A stretch of 64,000 nt of DNA from Dendrocalamus latiflorus (Eukaryota; Streptophyta; Magnoliopsida; Poales; Poaceae). Positions 23,800-34,539 of the stretch are shown here, in pieces (within the stretch, counting starts at the first letter, position 1; each line of letters begins with the position of its first letter). The stretch lies in contig CM029634.1 in NCBI GenBank assembly GCA_017311315.1, forward strand, positions 26,593,622-26,657,621. Reading direction: 5' to 3'. A program made the translations under genes and the position numbers. The notes below the pieces were generated by a model. The model was not told the DNA's origin. It saw nothing but the letters and a program-made list of their open reading frames with translations, and ran no database searches.

Positions 23800-25410
23800 T
23801 GTTGTATATGAGAGGGCATATTGGGAATTTCCCAATTGAATAAAAAAGGAAAAAGAAAAAGGAAAGCGGGGCCCACCTGTCGGTGAGCCACACGAAGGGA
23901 TAAGGAGGAGACTTTGTCTCCTCTTCTCCCGAGCGGGCGGATCGTGCGCGATGGCTTTGGGGCGGTTGGGCTTCAGCCGATTCTTCGGCGGAGCGTGGAG
24001 GCGACGCGGAGAGGCGGGCGACGGAAGCGCGGGCTGGCCCGGGTTCCTCGGAGTCGGCCGCCCACGCCACCTCCTTGCAGCCCTCGTCTCCCCTTCTTAT
24101 ACCCGAGCTCTCCACGGTTAGAGCTCCGAGTTTTTCCGATCTGGATCTCTCTTGATCCTCCTTCTTTGACTCGGTTCTTGGTGTGAGCGGGGGATTGGTG
24201 CTTCGGCTTCACCTCCGATTGAGGCTTTCCTGCTCTGGTTCCCGTGCGCCTCTCCTGGTGTGAGGGGATTCGGAAATCGGAGGTCTACCCGAGGCAGACA
24301 AAGAGGCGGCGACGTTCTCCTACCGTGATTGAGTACTCTTGGCCGGAGTGCTTTGTGGTCTTGTGCGGCATATCTCTGAACCTCGACTTCGTTTCTTGGT
24401 TGCGGCTGAGAAGTGAAGAGCGGCATTGTATCTCCGTGAATCATCTACTTGCACGTGATAGCAGGTTGATAGATTTTCTGGGTGAGCGACTTGTCGTGCC
24501 TTGCCGCGTGAATTGATTTCTCCTGCGGCCTACGGCTTCTGGACAATTTTGAGTATTGTCCGATTTGTGAGTTTTACTGTCTCTTTGTTATTCACTGCAG
24601 TATTCCTTGATCTGTATTCCTGTTCAAATATTGAGGATTTGCTGTGAATGCTTGTGGGCGCATATACTTGCTCTATGATGATTTTAGTCATATACTGATG
24701 TTAATCCAGATAACTGATTTAGGCTTGAGCTCTAGGGTTTTGATATCTGCTGGCTGTTCTGTAGCTTTTGTAGTTCTGACTATAGATCTGAATCTGGTTA
24801 CATGCAATTGAATTTGAGATTTGTGTAGTGATTTGTTATACTGGTCAGATTACAGTGTTAGAGAAATATTTATATTGTGATTCAATTATGTTTGTTCCCA
24901 GTAATTCTCTATAATTTGTCTAATTCAGACTGCTGCTTGTTATCTGATTATATTGAGATCACTGTCACGTATTTCATTGCTTGTAATCTGGTAGAGGTAC
25001 AGAACTGCATAGAGGTTTAATCTCTGTTTATTCAATCAGTTGGAAATCAAATAAGTAGAGCTCAAGTCTTATAATCTAGTTGTTGGATTAATTATGAAGA
25101 GTTATGACATGTGTATGAGAAGGCCAAAATCTATGATTTTGTGCAACTCTGTTCTGAGAGCAATAATGAAACAATTAATTTGTTATATGCTGGAATTAGT
25201 TGTTTTAATGTTCTTAGGACTGTTTACCATGTTATTTTCAGCAGCATCTAAGTTATATTCTTTGAATATATATGTGGAGTTGAATGACATGTTAGAATTC
25301 CATGTTTATATGCAATTAATGTCATTCTTCTTATGCTGGAAATATATTGTTTATATTATGTTGGCTGGAATTAAATGTGCAAATATGCTTATACCGCAAT
25401 ATTTACAACA
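23800..25410 (+). repeat. Copia A 3' LTR
   Basis: 1611 bp, close copy of 17769-19380, followed by target duplication GGACT at 25411-25415. Confidence 0.95.
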
Positions 25411-25415
25411 GGACT

Positions 25416-26491
25416 TCCATACACAGAGAGCCAGTGTGCAGGGCAAAGGTTAGTTAAGAAATGCTTGTATGTTTTTTTGTTGTTTTCTCAATTTGAAGGA
25501 TATCTAGTGCCATCACAACCTTTTCTGGCTAATTGTAGCCTAACTGGTAGGTCATTATGTTTTGTGGCTTAGATAAGGGTACCTAACTCGCAATCCTCTC
25601 ATTACTATGATTCATTACTAGAATAGGTTTCACACGTCACGCTGTGTGCGGCCAGCTTTGATGCGCTGAAGTTTTAAAGAAACAAGCATCACTGTCTAGA
25701 AACATGGTATAGTGTTCACTGAAGCATATAAGGATGTTGAGGCTGGAGACTTGAGGATGGGAGTAGTGCGTTTGTACAACACCTCATACATTCTAATACC
25801 ATGACTTCCTAAAAAAGTTTCGTCAATCACCAGAACGCCTACATTTTTAGTACCGTATGATTACAACAAATCAAGTAAGGGAGCTACTTCGACAAACTTA
25901 TTATCTTATAGACCTAATTAAGCATCTTCATTAGCTACAATCCGGTTGTATTCTATGCAAGCTGAAAAGATATTTTGATTCTCCTCATGCTGCAAATTTG
26001 GTTCTTCGATGGACATCTACACCGGTAATGTTGGACTAACTAAACAAAGCCAAAATTTGGGCCAAAACTCTGAAGCTCCAGTAATGATTGAGTAAATTAA
26101 GTCCATAGAAGACGACCTGGTAATGATGCTACAGAAGTGAATGGCTAAATGTGTCCATAAACTTTACCTTGAGGCCGAGGAGGCTGGATCACGGGATGGT
26201 ATGATGTATCCCAATGCTAGACAGCTCCAGCCTTCACCACTGAAAGCGACCAGGCATGCAGCACATGCAACACCGCCACCAGTGGCACACCACCAAAATG
26301 AGGAAAAGAAACACACAACGAAGAACCAATCAAATCATTTTCTTGTGCGGTGGACGCCCAATAAAAAATTCCCTACTGCAGTGAAGAAAAAGGAAACAAA
26401 ATCAACAACAAAACGACAAGCAAATCAATTTATTCTGTGGTTAGCTCCCAGTCCAAAATCCCTGACTGTAAATTAGAATCCGAGAGAGAGA
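25416..26491. other. Unassigned interval right of copia A
   Basis: It begins with the right half of the exon-like segment described at 17582. A 111-residue frame at 26141-26476 is Lys/Thr/Asn-rich and unrecognised. No element termini or RNA genes seen. Confidence 0.4.
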
Positions 26492-26510
26492 GGGGGGGGG
26501 GGGGGGGGGG
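26492..26510. repeat. Poly-G tract (G19)
   Basis: Nineteen consecutive G residues after a short GA repeat. On the other strand this is poly-C. Length may vary or be misread. Confidence 0.95.
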
Positions 26511-26523
26511 AGCGACCTAGGGC

Positions 26524-27080
26524 AAGGGTCCGAGTTTTGGGTATTTTTGGTCCTGTGCAGTACAGTAATAACAGAAGTAGCTCCGGGTATATAAAATACC
26601 ATTTTTGGCCCCCTCCTCAAGCGTTGGACTCCAGCCGGCCGACACGTACGCAGTCCCGCGCCCTGGCACCGCAGCACCCGATTCAACGCTTTTGACCACA
26701 CTTTCAACCGTAATTTCTTTTGACCACTTCCAACTACCGCCGCTTTCGACCACTTCCGCTTTCGACAGCAACTGCTTTCGACTGCAACCACTTTCAACCA
26801 CCGCTGCTTTTCGACCACACCATTGTTTGACCACTACCTGTTCGACCACTGTCTTGCTCGACCACTGCCGTATTCGACCACGGCAGCGCGATGCGGGGAT
26901 ATCATGCGCTCCTGGACCGCATAACTCGGGTGCTGCGGTGCCAGGGTGCGGGACTACGCACGCGTCGGCCAGCTAGAGTCCCGTACTTGGGGAGGGGGCC
27001 AGAAATGGCATTTTATACACTCAGGGGCTACTTCTGGTGTTGCTGTCCTGTACAGGGCCAAAAATGCCCAAAGTTCGAAG
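26524..27080. mobile_element. Element with inverted repeats of about 155-165 bp (MULE-like or foldback)
   Basis: The left arm, about 26524-26690, matches the reverse complement of the right arm, about 26925-27080, over nearly its whole length. Shared words include GGGTATTTTTGG against GGGCATTTTTGG, TTTTTGGCCCCCTCC against TTCTGGCCCCCTCC, and CCCTGGCACCGCAGCACCCGA exact. The spacer is a TTCGACCAC minisatellite. The exact ends and a 9-bp target duplication could not be fixed, so assignment to Mutator-like elements is tentative. Confidence 0.7.
26690..26886. repeat. Diverged minisatellite of TTCGACCACT units
   Basis: About a dozen degenerate copies of a 15-20 bp unit built on (T)TTCGACCAC(T), filling the loop between the long inverted arms. 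Confidence 0.7.
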
Positions 27081-27795
27081 GGTCCAGGGTTATAGGCTTA
27101 TAGCCATGCACCACATCTGATCTAGCTCCTACTCTATTGGAGATGGTGGCGTTAAGCTCTTGCAGCCCGAAATGACGATAGGACCAGCTCTGAGTAGAGG
27201 AGTTGACCCACCAGCGTCTGTCCAAGACCTAGCCTTAGTTAGTGCACCCCGCTCTTCACCGCTGTAGCCATCATTCAGGTCCTTCATGCACACCGGTTGA
27301 ATCTATGTGGAAGAAGTGGTGGAAGAGAAGGAGGGTCGTGATGGGGAGAGGAGGGAAGCCAGGAGAGTGGCGATAACGTCGACGATGGGCTTTGTTTGTG
27401 TGTGCACCAACGCGACGATGGCGGCAGAGGGGAGGAGACGACGGTGGGGTGAGGGCGAGGGTGACGGCGATGATGGCGACGGTGGGATGATGGCAACGGC
27501 TAGGATGGTGGAGGTGAGTGAGAAGCGTCGCTCGCTGCTGGCTGTAGAGGGAGGAAGGAGGTGGGCAAGCACCACATGTGGGTGGGATGGCTAGAGTTTT
27601 GGGGTGTGAAGGCGGGGTGAACGAATCTAGGCCATCCATCGCAAAGTTGCGATCCCACAACTTTGTACCCACTCGATCCCAACCGTAATTGTGATCCAAC
27701 GGCTGGAAGGCGTCGAAACGACTGAGCACCTGCTCGATCCTGACCATACAATCACAATCTGATGGTCAATTGGAAGGTGCCGAAACGGCTGGAGG
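27081..27795. other. Unassigned, purine-biased low complexity
   Basis: Sequence between the inverted-repeat element and copia B. 27300-27590 is rich in GGTGG, GAGG and GATGG, which opens long but meaningless frames on both strands. No gene recognised. Confidence 0.5.
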
Positions 27796-28212
27796 TGTTG
27801 GGTTGATCTCTCGGCTAACCACCCGAGATTTTAGGGAGGCACGCCTCCACCTCGTGCCTTGATCGGAGGCGGTTACCAACACGTTTTTGGTTGCGGTCCC
27901 GGTCACCTAGCGCCAAATAAAAAGAAGGTTTCGGCAGGGCTTTCACACACGAGTTGTTCTAGGCTCTCAAAACCCTAATAGACCCGATCTAATTAGTGCG
28001 CTGTGGTGAAAGAAGGCTGGAACCTCTTCGTCCCCGTCGGCATCGACCGCCGCAACTCCGGCCACTTTCCTCCGCTGCATCAACCGACCACCTCTCATGG
28101 CTTCTCCGGCTTCGGGTATGTAACTAAACTTCTGCTCTAAGTAGTCTTGATTAGGTGTTCTTGATTGACCTAGGGCTTAAGTGTTTGGTTCAAGTTTAGA
28201 TCTCAGCTTATA
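27796..28212 (+). repeat. Copia B 5' LTR (417 bp)
   Basis: Pairs with 33370-33786. Its last 120 bp contain an ATG at 28097 and, 19 bases on, a GTATGT splice-donor-like sequence, both also present in the 3' LTR. Confidence 0.93.
28097..28115 (+). other. Candidate first coding exon of copia B gag, inside the LTR
   Basis: ATG plus five codons and one extra base (MASPAS + G), ending at a consensus donor, G|GTATGT. Joined to the acceptor at 29508, the split codon becomes GCA and the frame runs directly into gag. The 3' LTR has the same start and donor. Confidence 0.6.
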
Positions 28213-29508
28213 TTGTGGTATCAGAGCAACCCCTAGGATCACATGAACCCTAATTGAATCCTAACCGAACTCGGTCTCATTGGTTAATGGGTCGGATATA
28301 AGGTTTTAAGACTCGGTTTAGCAAATAGAAGGAGGGGAATCAAGAACTTGCAAAAACCCTAATTAGGACCCCCAAAATTCCATTCACCCGGATCCCTAAA
28401 AACCCTAATGAAATTTTGGGTCGGCGACGGGAAGAACAAGAAAAAAAATCAGGACTTACGTTTTTGTGCACCGCCGCTCCATGCAGGCTCCGCCGCTCCA
28501 TGCGGGCGCCGCCGCCGTCGCCGTATGCCGCCGCTCCATGAGGGCGCCGCCGCTTCGCAAGCGCGCGCCGCCGGTGCCGCTCTCCGCTTCGGGTGCCGCC
28601 GCTGCTAGCGCCCCCCACGCCGCTCATCGCCTTGCGTCCCGAGCGCGTGCGCCGCCGCCGCCCCTCCCGTGCGCTCCGTTTTTTCCGGGTGCAATCGGGT
28701 GAATAATGCCTAGGGTTAGGGTTTTCGTGAGGTCCTATAATCGCCGCACGCGCTCTCGGCTGTTGGATTCAGCTCGGATGGCTCGCGCGGGTTATTGTGG
28801 GCTGCCGACGCCTTTGCTGGGCTGCGTGCGCGTGCGCGTTCTCTGGGCCAGTGGCGCATCCGCGGCTTTCGGGTAGTGCCAGCCTTTTGGGCCGTTTTCG
28901 ATTGGCCGCTGGCGCGCACGTACGCATTTTGGGCCGCGCGCACTTTTGGGCCGCGTGCGGGTTTTCTTTTTAGGCCGTCCGCGGTATTTGGGTTGCGCGC
29001 TTGAATTTTGGGCCGCCGGCGCGCTTGTAAATTTTGGCCCGTGCGGGGAGTTTTTGGGCTGGGCAATTTCTTTTTGGGCTATTTCTTTAGGGGCCAACTG
29101 AGAATAGTTTTTTTTTCTTTTTTTCTTTTTCAGTACATTTTTTGTTATGCTTTATGTCTTTATTTTATGCACTGTTTTTAATTATTTTCAGTGGCCCAAA
29201 TTTCATGTATCTTTACCATATTATTATGTATAATCTCTGATTAAAATTGAACCAATGGGATATTTTAATTTTGATATTTTTTATGATTAATTTTGGCATT
29301 ATATATGCATATGGTTATATTCTGACCAACGTTGTTTATAATCATATGTCGCCATATAAAATTAAGTTCTTTTTCATTTTCTGCCTAACGGTGATATGAA
29401 TTAGAACTGTAGTTTTGCATGTTATTAATCAGACCAACGTAGGGTTAATTACATGCAACATATATCTTTATGATGATTCTAATTTTTGCCCTATATTTTG
29501 AAATTCAG
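28116..29508 (+). other. Candidate intron and leader of copia B
   Basis: 1393 bp from GTATGT to TTGAAATTCAG, spanning the end of the LTR and the primer binding site. 28460-28690 is very GC-rich, with CCGCCGC-type repeats. 28870-29090 has about eight TTTTGGGCCG-type words, and the rest is T-rich as in plant introns. Long frames in it are compositional. Confidence 0.55.
28216..28227 (+). other. Primer binding site (tRNA-iMet)
   Basis: TGGTATCAGAGC, three bases after the LTR end set by the target duplication. Confidence 0.9.
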
Positions 29509-30440
29509 CACTTAATGCTTCAAATGTTGCCGCCACCATTGATAATATTGAGCAGCTCACGGGGAGCAATTTTCACACATGGAAAGGAAAAACATTCAAG
29601 TTGTCCTTGGGGTTTTGGACCTCGACTATGCTTTAAGGGTAGCCGTTCCCATTCCTCCCACTGAAGGTGAGGAGAATTTTGATGAGAAAATGAAAATCTA
29701 TGAGGCTAATGCTGAAAAATGGGAGCGGTCTAACCGCTTATCACTAATGATAATGAAGACCTCTATTTCAATCGGGATTAGGGGAGCAATTCCCCATTCC
29801 GAAAATGCTAAGGAGTACTTGGCTTCAATCGAGGAGAAATTCAAAGGCTCCACTAAAGTTTATGCTAGTACTTTAATTCAGAGGCTCTTAACAACTAAAT
29901 ATGATGGGTCTGACAGCATAAGAGAGCATATCATGATGATGACTAATTTGGCAGAAAAACGCAAGGGCATGGACATGGCAATATCTGATGGTTTCCTTGT
30001 CCATTTCATTATGACCTCTTTTCCTTCTGAGTATACGGCTTTTAAGATTAACTATAATACTCAGAAAGAAAAATGGAGCATGAGCGATTTGATCGCCATG
30101 TGTGTCCAGGAGGAAGAGAGAATAAGAACAGAAAAGAAGGATTTTGCTTTTCATGTGGGTGGCTCTAACAAAAGGAAGTTCCAAGGGGACTTCAAATCCA
30201 AGAAGAAGCTGCAGTTTTCCCCTAACTCAGACAAGCTAGGGCCTAAAGTGCACAATGCACCTAAGCCTCATGTTGCTCCCGCCGGAGCATCTAAATGGGG
30301 AATGTCACTTCTGCAAGCAGTCAGAGCATTTCCAGAAGGATTGTGCTGGTTTTCTAAAATGGCTCGCCAAAAGGGGTAATGATACAATAACGTTCATTGA
30401 TGAAACTCTTTATGCTGATTTTTACCTTAGTTCTTGGTAG
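29509..30440 (+). pseudogene. Copia B gag to protease boundary (frameshifted)
   Basis: The reading from 29511 (LNASNVAATIDNIEQLTGSN, then FHTWK) is a typical copia gag start, but the frame shifts at about 29586-29592. It continues in another frame as NIQVVLGVLDLDYALRVA to about 30285. The gag body has YASTLIQRLLTTKYDGSDS and LVHFIMTSFPSEY. A second shift at about 30285-30297 leads to the zinc knuckle CHFCKQSEHFQKDC. A TAG at 30438-30440 then stops the frame just before the protease motif. If the LTR start codon is not used, ATG 29579 is the first in the long frame. Confidence 0.88.
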
Positions 30441-32087
30441 ATTGACTCAGGTGCAACTGTACACGTTACCAACTCTTTACAGGGATTCCTTACCGCGAAA
30501 ACACTAAGAAAGGGGGAGCGAAGTCTTAGAGTCGCGGATGGAAAGGAAGCCGAAGTTGAATCAGTTGGATCTATTTCATTAGCTTTAGACATCGGCTTTA
30601 TTCTTCGTCTTAATAATGTAGTTTATGTTCCTTCCATCAGGAGGAATTTGATTTCAGTTTCTTTATTGGACGATGAAGGTTTTAAATGTATTTTTGGAGA
30701 AAATAAATGTATTATTAAGTTTAATTCAAATAATGTTGGTCTTGCCTTTAGACAAGACAAGCTCTATATGCTTTCCCTTAATGAATCTCCTGTATCCTTC
30801 AATGTTTGTGATGCTAAGCGTAAAAATAATGATGAGACTTCTTCGAAACTGTGGCACTATCGTTTAGGCCACATTTCGAGGGGGAGAATGGAGCGTCTCA
30901 TTAAAGAAGAAATTCTCCACCCATTAGATTTCTCTGACTCAGACCACTGCATTGATTGCATTAAAGGAAAATATGTTAAGCAAATAAAGAAGGGAGCTAC
31001 TCGCAGCACAGGACTCTTAGAATTAATTCATACTGATATTTGTGGTCCTTTTCCTGTGACATCAGTGGATGGTTTTCATACATTCATCACATTCACTGAT
31101 GATTTCTCCCGTTATGGTTATATCTTTCCCATTAAAGACCGATCTGAGTCACTTGATAAATTTAAGATATTTAAGGCTGAAGTTGAAAATCAGCACAGCC
31201 TAAAAATTAAAGTGGTACGATCGGATCGTGGGGGAGAATATTATGGAAGACATGCCTCTTATGGGCAAATACCTGACCCTTTCGCTAAGTTCCTTCAGGA
31301 AAATGGCATCGTTGCCCAGTATTCTATGCCGGGCGAACCTCAGCAGAATGGTGTAGCTGAAAGACGCAACTGTACACTTTTGGATATGGTACGGAGCATG
31401 CTTAGCCATTCTAGTTTACCAATTGGGTTTTGGATGGAAGCACTAAAGACAGCCGCACATATTCTTAATCGGGTTCCCAGTAAATCAGTACCTAAAACAC
31501 CTTATGAATTATGGACTGGGAGAAAACCGAGTATGAAATATTTGCGAGTGTGGGGTTGTCGTGCTGAAGCTAAGTTATTCAATCCACACATTAGGAAATT
31601 AGATCCTAAGACAGTAAGTTGCCATTTTGTTGGGTACTCTGATAGATCCAAAGGGTATCGCTTTTATTGTCCTGATAGGATAACTAAGTTTGTAGAAACA
31701 AGGCACGCTGTATTCTTAGAAAATAACGAGGACCTGGAGCCCAGGAAAATAGATCTTGAGGAGAAGCGGGTTTATGTTCCTACACCGCTCATCCCAGAGA
31801 CTTTTATTCCTGTGCCTCAGGCGGTTGCACAAAGAGAGGGGATTGACTATAATGATACCTTTTCTCCTGTCTCAACTAAAGATTCGTTAAGAATTGTTAT
31901 GGCACTTGTAGCTCATTATGATTTAGAGCTGCATCAGATGGATGTTAAGACGACATTTCTTAATGGCGACTTGCAAGATAATGTTTACATGGCTCAACCG
32001 GAAGGTTTTGTCGTGAAAGGCAAGGAGCATATGGGATGTCGACTTAACAAATCCATTTATGGCTTGAAACAAGCGTCGAGGCAGTGA
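30441..32087 (+). pseudogene. Copia B protease-integrase-RT fragment
   Basis: Open from the protease motif IDSGATVHVTNS through integrase: the HHCC region with WHYRLGHIS and CIDCIKGK, core residues in FTDDFSRYGY and RSDRGGEYYG, and GVAERRN. Next comes the usual ELWTGRKPSMKYLRVWGC region. Sequence then jumps from VPTPLIPETFIPVPQAVAQ to REGIDYNDTFSPVS near 31825-31835. The stretch between, which should include the reverse transcriptase N-terminus with the WVFK and KARLVAKG blocks, is missing in frame. The fragment ends at TGA 32085-32087, where relatives have Trp. Confidence 0.9.
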
Positions 32088-33180
32088 TACCTCAAATTTG
32101 ATAAGATCATAAGGAGTTTTGGTTTTAAGGAAAATGAAGTTGATAACTGCATATATGTTAAGTTCAAGGGGAGTAAATTCACCATCTTAGTACTTTATGT
32201 GGATGATATCTTATTGGCCAGCAGCGATAAGGACATGCTGTTTGAGACCAAGAGATTTCTCTCATCTAATTTTGATATGAAGGATCTCGGTGATGCCTCT
32301 TATGTTCTTGGCATTGAAATTCACCGAGATAGGTCCAAAGGAATATTAGGTTTATCTCAGAAGGCATACATTGACAGAGTACTGAAGAGATACAATATGC
32401 ATAAGTGCTCTGGCTCGCCTGCTCCTATTGTTAAGGGCGATAAGTTTGGGACATTTCAATGTCCAAGGAACCAATATGAAACTGATTAGATGAAGTCGGT
32501 TCCTTATGCTTCAGCTGTCGGAAGCATTAATTATGTATGCTCAAGTATGCACACGCCCTGATTTAGCTTTTGTAACCGGGATGCTTGGCAGATATCAGTC
32601 AAATCCAGGACTAGACCACTGGAAAGTCGTTAAGAAAGCTTTGCGCTATATGCAAGCTACTAAGCATTTCATGCTCACATATAAGTTTTCTGATAACCTT
32701 GAAGTTATTGGTTATTCAGATTCAGATTTTGCGGGATGTGTTGATACTAAGAAATCCACGTCAGGTTATATCTTCACATTCGCTGGAGGAGCTATCTCGT
32801 GGAAAAGCTCCAAACAAACCCTTACGGCATCTTCAACGATGCAAGCTGAATTTGTGGCATGTTATGGGGCTACCGGGCAGGCTGTATGGCTTAAGAACTT
32901 TATCCTGGGACTTAGAGTGGTAGACAGCATATCTAAACCACTCACCTTATACTGCGATAACGAACCCACAGTCTTTTATGCAAACAACAACAAGTCAAGT
33001 GGTGCTGCCAAACACATTGACATTAAGTATCATGTTATGAAAGATAGAATCCAGGATCAAACCATAAGTATCAAGCATATTAGTACTAAATTAATGCTTG
33101 CGGATCCGCTTACTAAAGGCTTACCACCCAATATCTTTCGTGATCATGTTGCCGGCATAGGTTTATTGGAAAGCCTTTGA
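32088..33180 (+). pseudogene. Copia B RT C-terminal part and RNase H (broken)
   Basis: Continues in the same frame after the TGA with YVDDILLASSDKD (catalytic box near 32194-32220) and FDMKDLGDASYVLGIEI. A TAG at 32487-32489 and a one-base shift near 32520-32535 interrupt it. It resumes as MYAQVCTRPDLAFVTGMLG, then RNase H with YSDSDFAGC, SSTMQAEFVAC and HIDIKYHVMKDRI. Final stop at 33178-33180. No functional product is possible. Confidence 0.9.
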
Positions 33181-33369
33181 TTCTGGATAAAAGGACCTTA
33201 AAGCAAACCAACTCCCATTAAGTATAATGAATATCCACTTCAAGATAAGATAGTATACTATAGGTACTGGGGTTGTATGGCACTTCATTGGTTATGCAAC
33301 ACATTGCCTTGGTATGCTGTTTTATCAAGAATGGGCTTATGATGTTAGCCTTACGATCAAAGGGAAGAA

Positions 33370-33786
33370 TGTTGGGCTGATCTCTCAGCTAACCACCCGA
33401 GATTTTAGGGAGGCACGCCTCCACCTCGCGCCTTGATCGGAGGCGGTTACCAACAAGTTTTTGGTTGCGGTCCCGGTCACCTAGTGCCAAATAAAAAGAG
33501 GGTTTCGGTAGGGCTTTCACACATGAGTTGTTCTAGACTCTCAAAACCCTAATAGACCCGATCTAATTAGTGCGCTGTGGTGAACGAAGGCCGGAACCTC
33601 TTCGTCCCCGTCGGCATCGACCGCCGCAACTCCGGCCACTTTCCTCCGCTGTATCAACCGACCACCTTTCATGGCTTCTCCGGCTTCGGGTATGTAACTA
33701 AGCTTTCACTCTATGTAGTCTTGATTAGGTGTTCTTGATTGATCTAGGGCTTAAGTGTTTGGTTCAAGTTTAGATCTCAGCTTATA
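33370..33786 (+). repeat. Copia B 3' LTR (417 bp)
   Basis: Copy of 27796-28212, ending AGCTTATA and followed by GGAGG. It retains the ATG and splice donor, so read-through transcripts could splice into flanking DNA. Confidence 0.93.
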
Positions 33787-33791
33787 GGAGG

Positions 33792-34539
33792 CCCTAGGGC
33801 TCACCTAGGGCTCACCAATTTCGTCCGATTTAAGAGGGAGTATATATATTTGACCAAGGATTTTCGGTGTGTTTAACGTCTCACTGTAGTTGCTCTAGCC
33901 AATGCGGCGTTCTACCTCACCGAAGAATCTACTCCTATGTCTCAAAAGAATTTACTATGTCCTTCAGGAAAGAGAAGAACTCATTATCTATTTTGCTCAG
34001 AAATATATCATTGTCAGCCTATTTACGTCTGTTGAATCTTGAAATGGAGCTGTTGCTTTCGGATCAGACCTGCCATATTTGTCCTGCGTAGAAAATTCCT
34101 ATCGTTAAAAGGGTCCACACTGCAGTATACCAGCCAATGAGGCACCGCCACGTCTAAGTCCATGGCCGCAGTACTACCCAGGTACACTCCAAAAAGAGGT
34201 TTACCTCATTATTATAACAAAATGTTGGGGGCATAATGATAAAACAAGCATCAGCATGGTGATGCTACACTGCTATCCTAGCTATTTGCGGTGGGCCAAC
34301 CGTTTCAATGAATTTTTTCATGAGTAAATTTCACGTAACTGAGTTACCGGTTGCTACTACCACTTTGCTGTAATTTTTAGCTTGAATATTTGCAACGTTA
34401 AAACACAAAAAATTCACAAAACTGCAACTTCGTTACTGCCCAGGCCATCTGATAAGGCTGACCCATCTGTCATGCTTACGAGGCCAACTCGAGCAAATTG
34501 GTATCGTCGGACCTAGATTTTACAATCCAGAATCTTCTG
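33792..34539. other. Unassigned interval
   Basis: Flank to the right of copia B. Short frames only; no domain, RNA gene or terminus recognised. Confidence 0.4.

Larger units (their letters stand above)
17769..25410 (+). mobile_element. Complete Ty1/copia retrotransposon (copia A)
   Basis: A 7642-bp element with LTRs of 1612 and 1611 bp, ends TGTTGTATATG and TTTACAACA, and a 5-bp target duplication GGACT (17764-17768, 25411-25415). Domain order is gag, protease, integrase, reverse transcriptase, RNase H, which defines copia. By eye the LTRs differ by about 17 substitutions and a few small indels, indicating a fairly recent insertion. The only coding defect I found is one frameshift inside reverse transcriptase. 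The 5' junction is unusual: no standard primer binding site follows the LTR. Confidence 0.95.
27796..33786 (+). mobile_element. Degenerate Ty1/copia retrotransposon (copia B) with TG...TA LTR ends
   Basis: A 5991-bp element with two 417-bp LTRs and a 5-bp target duplication GGAGG (27791-27795, 33787-33791). Ends are TGTTGGG and AGCTTATA, so the termini are TG/TA, not TG/CA. The tRNA-iMet primer binding site is at 28216-28227 and a purine tract abuts the 3' LTR (about 33359-33369). Coding order is gag, protease, integrase, RT, RNase H, but with frameshifts, stops and an internal deletion. By eye the LTRs differ at roughly 4% of sites, clearly older than copia A. Confidence 0.93.

Noticed and set aside
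27271..27751. Pro/His/Ser-rich frames up to 158 codons
   Set aside because: Low-complexity GGTGG/GATGG sequence opens several frames at once; no recognisable protein.
28340..29097. Several frames of 60-116 codons in the copia B leader
   Set aside because: They lie in the proposed intron/leader, on both strands, in CCGCCG and TTTTGGGCCG repeats.
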